DNA of 64,000 bases from contig CM068369.1 in assembly GCA_034769895.1 (NCBI GenBank), positions 145,225,574 to 145,289,573 of the forward strand, given 5' to 3'. A program made the position numbers and the translations under genes. The notes beneath the pieces were generated by a model. That model saw only the letters and a list, made by a program, of their open reading frames with translations, did not search any database and had not been told where the DNA came from. Origin of the DNA: Magicicada septendecula (lineage: Eukaryota; Arthropoda; Insecta; Hemiptera; Cicadidae). Below, in pieces: positions 33,861 through 44,186 of the stretch (the first letter of the stretch is position 1; each line of letters begins with the position of its first letter).

Positions 33861-34355
33861 TACAAATACCACTATTTCGTCATTTTTAATACTTGTCATA
33901 CTTATAACATTGTCACCTACCTTCTCAACACTCTGTTCTAATTTATTTAAACTGGTTCTTATTGTTTGATTAGTATTTTCTAAGCATTTATTTAATTCTT
34001 GAATCTCATTTTTCAACTCATTAATATCCCTACTTTGTCTATCAAATTTGTCATTCTGGATATTAAATTTAACGTCAGAATCACTCTTTATTTCGTTAAT
34101 TTGGTTTTTTAACTCATTCAAACTATTCTTTTGAACATCGAATTTCTCATTTATCTCGTTTTTCTGTTCATTAAAAAGCAATTTCATCATCTTGATCATA
34201 TCATTATCTTCAGCCTTTTTACTCGTGACTGGTGTTGAGTGAACACCTTCATTCATGATTTGTGATTCAGTTACGCTTATCTGGCTTTCATCTACACTGT
34301 CAGTGACGCTGACAGTTTCATGATTGTCTGCCATTTTCTTAAATCTTTTAGACAT
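33846..34355 (-). pseudogene. Fossil C Gag-like N-terminal part, - strand
   Basis: The same N-terminal Gag sequence as at 32677, in reverse. It is in the expected orientation behind the primer-binding site at 34557-34574, so this is the arm in the original order. It is incomplete. Confidence 0.7.
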
Positions 34356-34447
34356 ATAATTCTTTGCAAAATATTATTATATGTAATACATACTTATAAA
34401 AAAAAAATATTCTACTTACCCATACTACAAAAACATGACATAACCTT
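33858..34447 (-). repeat. Inverted duplication, arm 2
   Basis: Reverse copy of 32577-33164, reaching from the Gag part to the leader with CATGACATAACC near 34435. Confidence 0.9.
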
Positions 34448-34556
34448 ACTACTTATACGTCTATTTTACGTACACACAAAAATTTTATTTCCTATTCCAA
34501 ACAACCATTCTGTTCTCCATGTGGCCTATATTTATATAAATTTATTTATATAAATT

Positions 34557-34574
34557 GTCCCTGTTCGGGCGCCA
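34557..34574 (-). promoter_or_regulatory. Fossil C primer-binding site, tRNA-Lys type
   Basis: The minus strand reads TGGCGCCCGAACAGGGAC, the exact 18-base complement of the tRNA-Lys 3' end known from lentiviruses and some insect gypsy elements. It lies one base inside the LTR at 34576. Confidence 0.9.
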
Positions 34575-34575
34575 T

Positions 34576-35848
34576 TGATACTTTTCAATAAATTGATAAT
34601 TTAATAAAATAGATAAAACATGGTTGATATTATTTTTCTTCAATTTTTACTGTCTTTGTTAAGCGCCATCTTGTATGGCCAACTACGTATAACAAAAAAT
34701 ATAGGTGTACTTACCATTTTTGGGGTTCTTTTTAGGCGAAGTCAGGAGCAGAGCTGGTTGAACAAAATAAAAAAAAAACACTTTATTTTGTTTCCCATTT
34801 ACAGAGGTTTATTAAAATTAGATATTCTCATCATTTTAAAATCATTAACAAACTACCTCCTTACCTCCTTCATCTGTTATACAATGCTCATAAGAAAAAA
34901 AAACTCACATGAAATAAAATTGAAACCTAATATAAACTTTTTAATTAACAAAAAAAAAAACATCAAGATATTAAATAGAAATAATTTTTTGAAACACACA
35001 AACCAGCCTTCTTAATTTTTATCTTAATTTAAATATATTCTCACATACTCACGCACACCCACACGCACAAAATTAATTTATATCCCATGAGATCTCATTT
35101 TTTTATTAAAATTTTGTTGTGTTCTCATTTTTATTAGCCCTTGTTAAAATTCATTTTAATTATTTGGTACTTAGCTGTTCAATTTTGTCCAGAAGACGTC
35201 GCCTTAATTTAACCGCACATTTGCTATTTTTGACACTGATGATTAAAACCGAAACTGTCTCTACATTTTATATCTGAATTCCTACATATTTTAAAACTGT
35301 TATTACACTCTTTTTAAGAATTAAAATGCGTTACTTTCATTTTCGGTGCGGGCGCCCGTGATTTACGTTTCAAAACTTTTTATATGTAACACTCGCGAGT
35401 GGTGCTGTAGTTAGACTGGGGAAGAGCCACCGGCGCTATTTTATGAAGTCGCCGTGGTTGTACGACCAACTCTTATTGTTTTAAAGTTTATATCACTCCG
35501 CTAGCAGACTGTTTTTGTTATATAACTGGATTCCACAACAAGGATAGGCTCTGACGTATATACTGACGTCAGATGGTCTGATGTGGTTACATAATTTGTT
35601 TACGATGTTTTTTGTATCCTTGAAGCTGCCCTTGGCACAGTTTGTCGGTTGTTAAGTTCATAACACTCGTTTCAATAATTTACATACAATATTGTCAATC
35701 AGTTGTACCACCTTCGCTACCGTCGCCTACCACTAAATTTACCTTTGTTTATAAATTTTGTCCCAATTATTTAAACAAACATGTTATCTGCTTTAACAAA
35801 ATAAAAAAAATACAAATTTCCTTATTACCCTGAAATAGGCCCGTTACA
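34576..35848 (-). repeat. Fossil C 5' LTR
   Basis: TG at 34576 and CA at 35847-35848 bound 1,273 bp, with the primer-binding site next to the left edge. It contains the GC-richer stretch near 35340-35600 expected of a transcription start region. Confidence 0.7.
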
Positions 35849-35901
35849 TTTTTATTCTAAATTATATTGTTTCGAAATAACTTGAGTAAGTTGTCCTTAC
35901 A
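35849..35901. repeat. Fossil A internal repeat, unit 3
   Basis: TTTTTATTCTAAATTATATTG to TTGTCCTTACA followed by GAATTTTGGGGTTTTACC. It is parallel to the units at 24520 and 31565. Confidence 0.7.
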
Positions 35902-35994
35902 TGCTTTTTGAATTTTGGGGTTTTACCTTTTCAATGGGTTGCTTGTTCGGTTTTCAGAAAATCAGTCCCATTTTTCTGGTTGTTATTATTTCAG

Positions 35995-37530
35995 TTAACC
36001 ATGGTCCATTAACTCAGGTACTTCATGTTCTCGGATTACTGCAGTGTCCATAATGATTTTTGTCCTTGTCAAATAGCTCTCTATCATCTGATATTGTAAC
36101 TCTGCTGATATTGAATTTTCATTAAATTCAATGGTTACCATCGTTTTCCGAACTCTTTCTTTCACGTTTGTAACATATTCTTCTACTACCATGTCTTGTA
36201 ATTCTTCTAATACACTTATTTCTATCATATCTATATGTAGTCTATTACACAAATATGTTGATGATATGTCATTTACTGGTGATGTCATTGACCTTTTATT
36301 TACTGGTATATTTAATTTAAATATAGATTTAGTTAAGTTTTTTCTATAACCTTTCAAAACAGTCAATTCTCTGTAATTAACGATTGTGAGATTAAGTACA
36401 TTAACCAGCCCACTCTTAATCATATCTACTTCTTCCCGTGTATTTTTCCTTTTACTCATTTTCTTTGTTTTCATTTCATTGTTTCTGATAGGTTTCCTTT
36501 CAGATAACAATACACTTTTGTCTTTTTTATTCTCGTTAGTTTCCTCTTTATTCTTGTCAAACTTCTCGTTCATTGGTTTGATTAAGTTCTCACTCAAAAC
36601 TTCGTTTTGTTTCTTTGAATTTTCGTTTATACTGTCCCTTTTATTTTCTAGCTTTTCTAACATTCGTTTGTTATTTTCTAAAATACTGTCTAATTTCTCA
36701 TTGATTTGTCTAAAATCAGCCTTCAATTGTTCATTATTTTCATTTATGGTTTGCCTTAAAAGTTCACTAGTACTTTCCTTAATACTGTCTATTTTTCCAG
36801 AGTTTTCTTCAAATTTTTTATTTAATTCTTCCTTCTGTTTCCCAAATTGTTCAGCCATAAAATCCATTACGTCCTGACAGGTCACTTTCTTTGGTTGTTT
36901 TGATATTTTCTTCTGTTGCTTCACTTTGACTATTTATACTTCTTGTTGCTTATTTGATTGTTCTAAGTTTTTATGATTTGGCATTCCTATAAATTCTTCT
37001 ATTTGATTATGTTCTTTTCTCCAGTTACACATATCTTCTCTGGATAGTTCAAACATCACCCTTATCCATTCCCTTAATTCTGTGTTTTCTGTTTGTATTG
37101 GGTTTTCAGGTTGTCTTATTACTCGTCTCCATTGTTCATATTCTTCCTGAGTATATTGTTCTGTCACCTGGACGTATACTCCTGTTCTTTCGTTTTTCAT
37201 TTGTTCTTCATTATCGTCCCATCTTTCCCAATCTTCTTTAGTCATCCTTTCCACCTTGTTATCGTCTTTTTCGTGGGCTGTCCCAATAGTCTTTTCTTTA
37301 TTACACCTGGCATCTAACTCCCACATTTCATCATAAATGTCTCTCAAAGTCATTTTGTCGTTTGGTGTTCCCATTGCATTCGCGCGACTCATTTGCGCTC
37401 TTTCGTGATCGGTGGCGTTCTTCTTAATATACTCCATATCCTTGCTGAATTTTTTAAATAGCGCCGTCATCCATTCCGCGTAGCTTAGTCGTCTTTCTTG
37501 TTCGGGCATTTTCGTTTCCTGTTGTATCAT
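35995..37530 (-). pseudogene. Fossil A Gag-like region
   Basis: Two adjoining minus-strand frames follow the leader. The first is Glu/Lys/Trp-rich with EDWERWDDNEEQ and EEYEQWRRVIRQ. The second begins near MDFMAEQFGKQKEELNKKF and is a long coiled coil with repeated NEKxD/SILEN-like heptads, then a moderately conserved C-terminal part. MxFMAEQF and the coiled coil also occur in fossil B's Gag (MKFMAEQFKEQNKQTNEQF), so A and B are relatives. About one break. Whether the first frame is a separate protein is unknown. Confidence 0.6.
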
Positions 37531-37612
37531 AGCTCTTTATTGCATTCCTGTGCCTCTAATAGTTGCCTGCTCCAGTTAAGTAATAATTAAGTCGATTTTT
37601 TACTTAACTAAA

Positions 37613-37632
37613 GCCCACTCGTTGAGCGCCAA
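37613..37632 (-). promoter_or_regulatory. Fossil A primer-binding site
   Basis: Minus strand TTGGCGCTCAACGAGTGGGC directly after the LTR end TGCTTAACA. The first 13 bases recur in a site-like motif of fossil B near 42200. Confidence 0.75.
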
Positions 37633-37633
37633 T

Positions 37634-40059
37634 TGTTAAGCAACAGTAATAATATGTTTGACTCCCGTATATCCACGTTGGTTTGCGCCAATTTGTAATA
37701 AATAATTAAATTATGTTGTTACTGGGTTTAATTATATTCGAGTATGTTTGAAAGCCCCACTGTTGGGTTCACCAATTCGTAACCAATAGCTACTTTTGTT
37801 ATTTGTAAATTGTAGAGAACTCTGTTAATAAGGAAATGTTTATTATGTAGTCTTATAGGTGACCTCCTGTAACTCAAATTTAATAGACAAATATATTTAT
37901 TAGGGTGTTATTATAACTTTTATGTATACTATATCACGGGTTTACCTAATTACTCAATATTTACGCAATATCAGTGATATACTTCATGTATTTACTTAAT
38001 GAATTAAGAATTCTCGCCAACCCTAGTCAGTCCGTATTGTGTAATTCAATTCAAAAATTGTGCAGGAAACACGCTAGTTCGGTAATCTCACGTTCTCCAG
38101 CTGTGGACTATGAGCGCTGTCATTCGTAATTGGCTTGCTTCTAGGTTAACTGGTTCACCAGATTTTAATCACCCTTTTACCTGTAAATTACTTCACCCAC
38201 AACTTATAATACCTATTCTACAATAACATAAAACATCATCATATACAAGAAGGATTCTTTATTTATTTTGTACTTTAATTCAAACTAACAGTGTTCTTCG
38301 TGACTACAATAGATAGATATCGATTATACAATGATGGATCGATTGTGTAGTTAACCAGGTTCCTTTTATTTTATACAAATTAAATATAATATTAAATATC
38401 TCTTATCCCAGGGTACGTGTGATTCTTTTAACGATTAGTAAGGCCAGGTAATGCAAAATTAAGGTTACTTAGTATTACAAAAGGTTATTAGTTCTTAATA
38501 TATTGAAATTAAAAATAAGCTGGTGTTACCGGGTTGATGACTCTCAAGGCAGCATTGTACGTCTGTAAACAGTTGAAGATTACGATTTAGGTTACTTCCA
38601 TCCAGAAAAAGTGTTCCGATTCTTAATAAAATTGACGGTGTGATGTACTGGAAAGCCCCAGGAACTCTCTGACCTTCGTTCTTCTCTTACGATCCTTGTG
38701 ATTGTCGGTCTCGGTGGAATTGGAGTCGTATTATAACTTCCTTCTTGGTAGTGAGGTTTATTTCTTCAGAAACAGGTCCTTGTATATTTTTTCTATAATT
38801 CCATTAATTTAGGCTTTTTTCTTCCATCAATTAGTCTCCTGGTTAGATGGGAAATCGGGTTTAATACTAAATCCAACGGAATTATCTTGATGAGTGAAGT
38901 AAGAATTTCTCGACTTTTTGGAGGTATTTGGTTATATTTTTGAAATCTAATTTAATTTATGATTCATCAGTTTGTTTTATAGGATTAGGTTTCGACTTTA
39001 ATTTATTAATTTTGATTCATTTTTGTTAATTTGTATCATCCTTTTTAAAAGTGTCTCCTCATCTGAACTCAATAGCATATAACAATCGAATAATTGAAAA
39101 TCAACAAGATTTTTTACATTTTAGTTACCCTAACAACCACTACTTTCTGTCATTGGATGATATTTGATATCCTAGAGCCAGAATTATAAAATATTACTAC
39201 TCCTTTTTAATAAAATATTCCATGCTTGGAATTATATCAAATTAGCTAAAACTCTCACCCAATCTACCTTATTAACTGTATATATTTTACTATAGTTTCA
39301 TTGGACTGGACTTATTAAAAAGGTATTAATTTCCTTTTACAAATATTAAATTTAGGCCTATAGGTTTTCTTACAACTGTTATAATATTGTTTGGTTTTTA
39401 ACTTAATTTTCTTTACCTGACCTACTGTACAAATAGTCATTGGTTTATGGCTACTTACATTAATTTATATTTCCTGGTTTTAATTTATTATATTAATTAA
39501 TCCATCCTGGAACCCTTCATTATTTTATAACATAATTATAAGAACTACTTGTCAAGTTTTAAACACTTATTGCCATCCTGGCCAAGTTTACAAACATTAA
39601 TTCAAAACAATTTCATTAATCAATTTCGGTCAATACATTTAACATAATATAATACCTAACACATGTATTTATACTTAATTGTCTAAAGACAATTTTAACA
39701 TAAATGAAAGGAGTACCACTGACTAAGTACCTCTATAAAACAACAGTTCCCTCTTACTATACACAAACATAAAATAAATATCTTGTAAACACTACCATGC
39801 TACAGCATAACAACAAGTACAATTTGCAACACATTAAACATTAATTGGAATAGTAATTTGCACTTCATTATTACCTATTAAACTCCTACCATTTGATACA
39901 ATGTTTATATTTTACACCCCTATATTATTTATTACATCTTTTAACTTTATGTACACCTCAGATGTATTAATTACTGAGTAACCTTAATATTGGGGTATGG
40001 TTCTTGACCATAGTTACTTCATTTTTTATGTAACGTTGGGGACCTCAAATCTGTTACGT

Positions 40060-40063
<4 letters not shown>
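37634..40063 (-). repeat. Fossil A 5' LTR (right copy)
   Basis: Matches 20451-23468 without the solo LTR, with roughly 20 differences. It ends in a TA tract shared with fossil B's left edge. Confidence 0.9.

Positions 40064-40093
<30 letters not shown>
40064..40093. repeat. (TA)n tract between fossils A and B
   Basis: About 30 bp of TA. It continues after fossil B at 49704-49714, so B entered this tract. Confidence 0.9.
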
Positions 40094-40096
<3 letters not shown>

Positions 40097-42142
40097 AACG
40101 TTACATAACCCGGTCCCAATAAATTAAATCATGATAACATAAAGGTCAGAAATGGGTAACCTATAACTAGCTCTAAATTAAAGTATATCACTAAACATGA
40201 TAAACAATTCGAGTGATATACAGTGACAAGTGCGTTATAGTGTACCCATTGAGGTAAAAGGTGAAAGTGAAGGTAACTTATTACAGAATTGTGCTGTAGC
40301 TTTGGGAATTATAAAACTATGAGAGTAGACTATAATACTACTAACTGATTCTGTATTTTATTTATTTATTGTAATATTTATATTGTATGGACAACCAATT
40401 GTTATACATAAGTTAATGTTATATTTTTTTTAATATTTGTGTTATAATATAGGATAACCCAGGGTTAGTTTTAAAAAACATAAAAAATTTTAAATATAAA
40501 AGGATAATAAAAAATTAAAATAATACTATGAGGGAAATGGCAACAGGAAGTAGTGCAGTGTAGGAATACTATGAGAGACTAAATAAATAATATATATAAA
40601 TTTATTTAAAGATAATAAAATTATCAAATACTTATATACAAGGTCATAAGAAAATGAACAAGAACTTATTATGTAAACCAAATTGATAAAGAAACCGGAA
40701 TGGAAAAGAATTATTTTTCGGTAAATAAAATATAAATTTATAATAATTACAAACTGCCTGTATAATAAAAATACTATGGGTTACTAAGAGTGACGAGAAT
40801 AACAAGTATTGTTAATAATAAAAATTGGGAAAAACCACAGAGTTGACAAAATGATGCTACTACAATTATAATAAAATAACCTTTTCTGGAACTTTGGAGG
40901 AGTGAAAATTAATACAAAATTAACAAGCAACATGACCACTATATAATCATCCATGATTTATCAAAATTAAATGGTTATACTCCTTAATAAACAGTGAAAG
41001 AAAACCTTCTGATGATTCAACCTGGTTTCGCCATAGTTCTAGTTGACGATAGAATATGCGCCAGACGGTAAAGAAATTATAACTCAAGACGGACCTCACC
41101 AGAGAAAAAGCTTCATTCCAGTAAGAACCATACAAAGAGAGGTAATATAAACATTTCATTTAATAGTTCAAGAAGAAAACGCATTCCGAACGTTGATATA
41201 GAACACGAAACTAGTCATTTAATCACATGTTTTTTAAAGTAAACAAAAGCACGCTGCTCTCTTATGGCCATTCCTGGAACTACATACTAAACGAAAAATA
41301 AACCAATTTATTTAATATTTTTTCGGTATTTGTAAAGCTTAGTAATTATCCATTTCTGACCATCTCATAACAAAAAGAACTTACCCTGAACCCTGGGGAA
41401 TTATTAAGAATTATATATTAATTGATGTTTTTGAAAATAGTGTAAAATTTGGTAAACAAAACCATATATGTTTTTTTTTTTAGACAATTCCATGTTTACT
41501 CTATGAAGTCGAGATTATGTTTTATTTAAGGAAAGATCAATTGTGATACTTGTATTTTGGTGGCAGGAAACAAAAAACCAATAATATAAATAAATAATAT
41601 TATTGAAAAATGATATTGAATAATAAAGTGTGTTATAATTTTTGTGGTGGGTAGTTGTAATAGATTTCAGCACAAAAACAGAAGAGATCAACACATTGGA
41701 TCAGATTTTGCTATAGTGTAGGCTGGTTAAACTAGGCGTGGAAACTTGTCTTACAATCAGCTGATTTAAATCACAGCGAACAATTTGAAAAAATCAGAAA
41801 TCATCTAAACCGAGTGTAAATCATTGGTACTTACTCTCTCTTCCTCATAAGGCTGAACAACTTCCCTCCTTGACCCCAAATCACACACTCTCGATTTCTG
41901 TTTAGATTGAGTAACATTAAATAAAATACTTTATTTATTTAAAAAAAAAAAAACTTCAGTTATTATAATTCATAAGTGGCGACTGCGGAGAGGCGGAAAC
42001 TTTAACATCTCAAACCGCTACGTTACAGAATTGGCGCATAACAACATTGGGAGCTTAATTAAATAAGACGAACACCCAATAAGACACATACAAAGTTTTC
42101 GCTATTGACTCTCCTATATTAACAAAAAAGCAGTACGTTACA
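40094..42142 (+). repeat. Fossil B 5' LTR
   Basis: TGTAACGTTACATAACCCGG to CAGTACGTTACA. The terminal TGTAACG/CGTTACA is inverted. It is unusually long for the family. Its last 170 bp contain two primer-binding-site-like motifs, TGGCGACTGCGGAG near 41977 and TTGGCGCATAACAAC near 42031. Confidence 0.95.
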
Positions 42143-42170
42143 GATTGGCGCCCATCGCGGGGCTTGAACA
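42143..42170 (+). promoter_or_regulatory. Fossil B primer-binding site
   Basis: GATTGGCGCCCATCGCGGGG follows the LTR end at once. A further similar motif, CGTTACAAGATTGGCGCTCA, lies at 42190-42209 in the leader. Confidence 0.75.
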
Positions 42171-42290
42171 ACAGCGATCAGACCTTTTACGTTACAAGAT
42201 TGGCGCTCAACGTAAAAGGGCGGTAATTAGAAAAGAATTTTGAAATTTAATAAAAATATATACCAAAAAATCTAATTATCGTTGGCAGTT

Positions 42291-44186
42291 ATGAGAAAAC
42301 AAGAAATGCATAATACCCGAGGCAAATCGAATAAGAGGGCAGAAGAAAAGGAGATTGAAGAAGGTGGACAGGAACAAGAAATAGAATTAGTCACGGACAG
42401 GGAAATGGACCAACAGACAGGCAATAAAGAAGAAACCGAAGTAGTTATGGATACGGAAAAGGAAGTAGTGGAAGAGGATGCCCAAGGGGACCAACCAGAC
42501 AAAGCGGTAGCCAGAGAAGAACCTAATTGGCAAGACATGATGAAATTTATGGCAGAACAATTTAAGGAACAGAATAAACAAACTAATGAACAATTTAGAA
42601 AACAGGAGGAAACTTCAAAGCAAACCAATAACAAAATAGATGAAAATTTTAGAAAACAGGAGGAAGCCTTGAAACAAACCAATGAGGAAAATAAGGAGAA
42701 TTTTAAGAAACAGGAGGAACAAAATAGACAGACCAATGAGAAAATAGATAGCATTCAGGAAAGTTTAGTCAAACAACTAAATGAAAAAATAGAAACCATT
42801 CATGGAAATATCAAACAAACCATGAATGAACAATACCATGAACTGAAGGAAACGGTTGAAGGGCAAAGAGAAGAGATGAATGCAAAATTTGAAGGGAATA
42901 ATGAGAATTTAAAACAAATTGAGGGTAAGATGGAGAATTTCAACAAGGAATTAAGAGAAAATCTAGAAGGTAAAATTGAACTGGTCAATAATACGTTAAG
43001 CCAAAGAGTAGATGAATATAAGGAAGAGACAGAGAAGAAATTAATAGAAACTAACCAAAGATTAGATAAAACTGAAGAGAAGATGGAACTGATTAAAACT
43101 GGAGTCGAGGCACGAATGGAAAAAGAAGAACAAGATAATCAAGTTCGTGTAATGGCCATACGACAAGAAAACAATGACCAGTTAGATAGTATCAAAATTA
43201 GTCTAAACTGTAAATTGTCAGAGTTTCATAAAACAGTAGAGAATGTAAAAAATCAATGTGATAGCCAAGCAGAGAAATTAGATAGTTTGCAACAAATCCA
43301 AACCAATTTTCAAGGTGATGTAGATAGAATAAGTGCTAGATCTGCATGCAGCAGTCCTCATGTTTATCAAGATAGTAAGGAAAGCGTAAACTTTCGGGAT
43401 TATCGCAGAAACCCAATTGAATTTTTAGGGAGAATAGACGAAATTTTGAACAGATCAAAGGAGAATCGATGGAATATGATAAAAGGTATATTGGACGAAT
43501 CGTTCAAAAATATCAATGATAATTGGTGGACAGCCATTAGGAACGAGGTGTGTGATTATGGGGGTTTCAAAACAATGTTCAAACTTAAGTACTGGTCAGA
43601 GTCAGTACAAAACATTATTAGGTACGATATCTGTCATGGTAGGTATGACCGTACAGTGGGACAAACACCTACTGCTTACTTTTTGGGGAAGGTGTGTATC
43701 GCAAAGTATTTAGACCCTAAGATACCTGAAGAGTGTCTAGTGACCAAAATGGCGTATCATTTCGAAGAGAAGATCATTAGTGCACGCTTAAGTGGACAAA
43801 TAAAAACTATTGGAGGCATGGAAACGCTGCTAGAAAATTATGAACAGGAATCTTATTATAGGAGAAGTAGATGGAGGTCAGGGAATACCGAGGAGCGTAG
43901 GAATGAACCACCAAGAGAGAATCGACCCAGAGTTAATTATGTGCATGCTAATAACAATTATTTCAATAATAGATATCGAGGAAGATGGCCTAATAATAAT
44001 CGACAGAATTACAGACATGATTCTTATCACCGAGATGAAGGTCCACAAAGGAGTATGAACGTCGAGCAACCTAGATTCAGAGAGAGTGATGAAGAAAGGA
44101 GACCGATAAACAATATTCAACATCATGAAAATGTTGAACCAAACAATAATAATGATGGAAATAGGGGAAACGGGTACCAGCAGTGA
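42291..44186 (+). pseudogene. Fossil B Gag, coiled-coil type
   Basis: About 631 codons from the ATG at 42291. Residues about 1-80 are charged and hydrophilic. About 80-330 form a long coiled coil with repeated KQTNEQFRKQEE-like units. From about 360 to 530 lies a capsid-like domain with FRDYRRNPIEFLGRIDEIL and WWTAIRNEVCDYGGFKTMF. The tail is rich in Arg and Asn, with no CCHC knuckle. The frame is open along its whole length. The coiled coil is the striking part and is shared with fossils A and C. Confidence 0.85.

Larger units (their letters stand above)
31650..35848 (-). mobile_element. Fossil C: rearranged Ty3/gypsy-like LTR element
   Basis: A full LTR lies at 34576-35848 with a tRNA-Lys-type primer-binding site beside it. 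The left end carries only a short match (about 80 bp) to the LTR terminus, TGATACTTTTCAATAAATTG. TTTT occurs at both outer edges as a possible target duplication. The internal part has a coiled-coil Gag in both orientations because of a large inverted duplication. No pol was found. It is broken and rearranged, lies at the boundary between repeat units of fossil A and is younger than A. Confidence 0.7.
20451..40063 (-). mobile_element. Fossil A: large Ty3/gypsy-like LTR element without visible pol
   Basis: Two LTRs of about 2.43 kb (20451-23468, enlarged by a solo LTR, and 37634-40063) face the same way. On the minus strand the right one is followed by a primer-binding site (37613-37632) and a gag-like region. 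The left one is preceded by the purine run GAAGAGGGGGTG. Of the internal region, only about 3 kb belongs to A. The rest is a Helitron and fossil C. No protease, reverse transcriptase or integrase was found, so A looks like a non-autonomous derivative that relied on relatives such as B. The LTRs differ at roughly 20 sites by eye, under 1 percent, which suggests an age of around a million years or less (inference). Confidence 0.8.
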
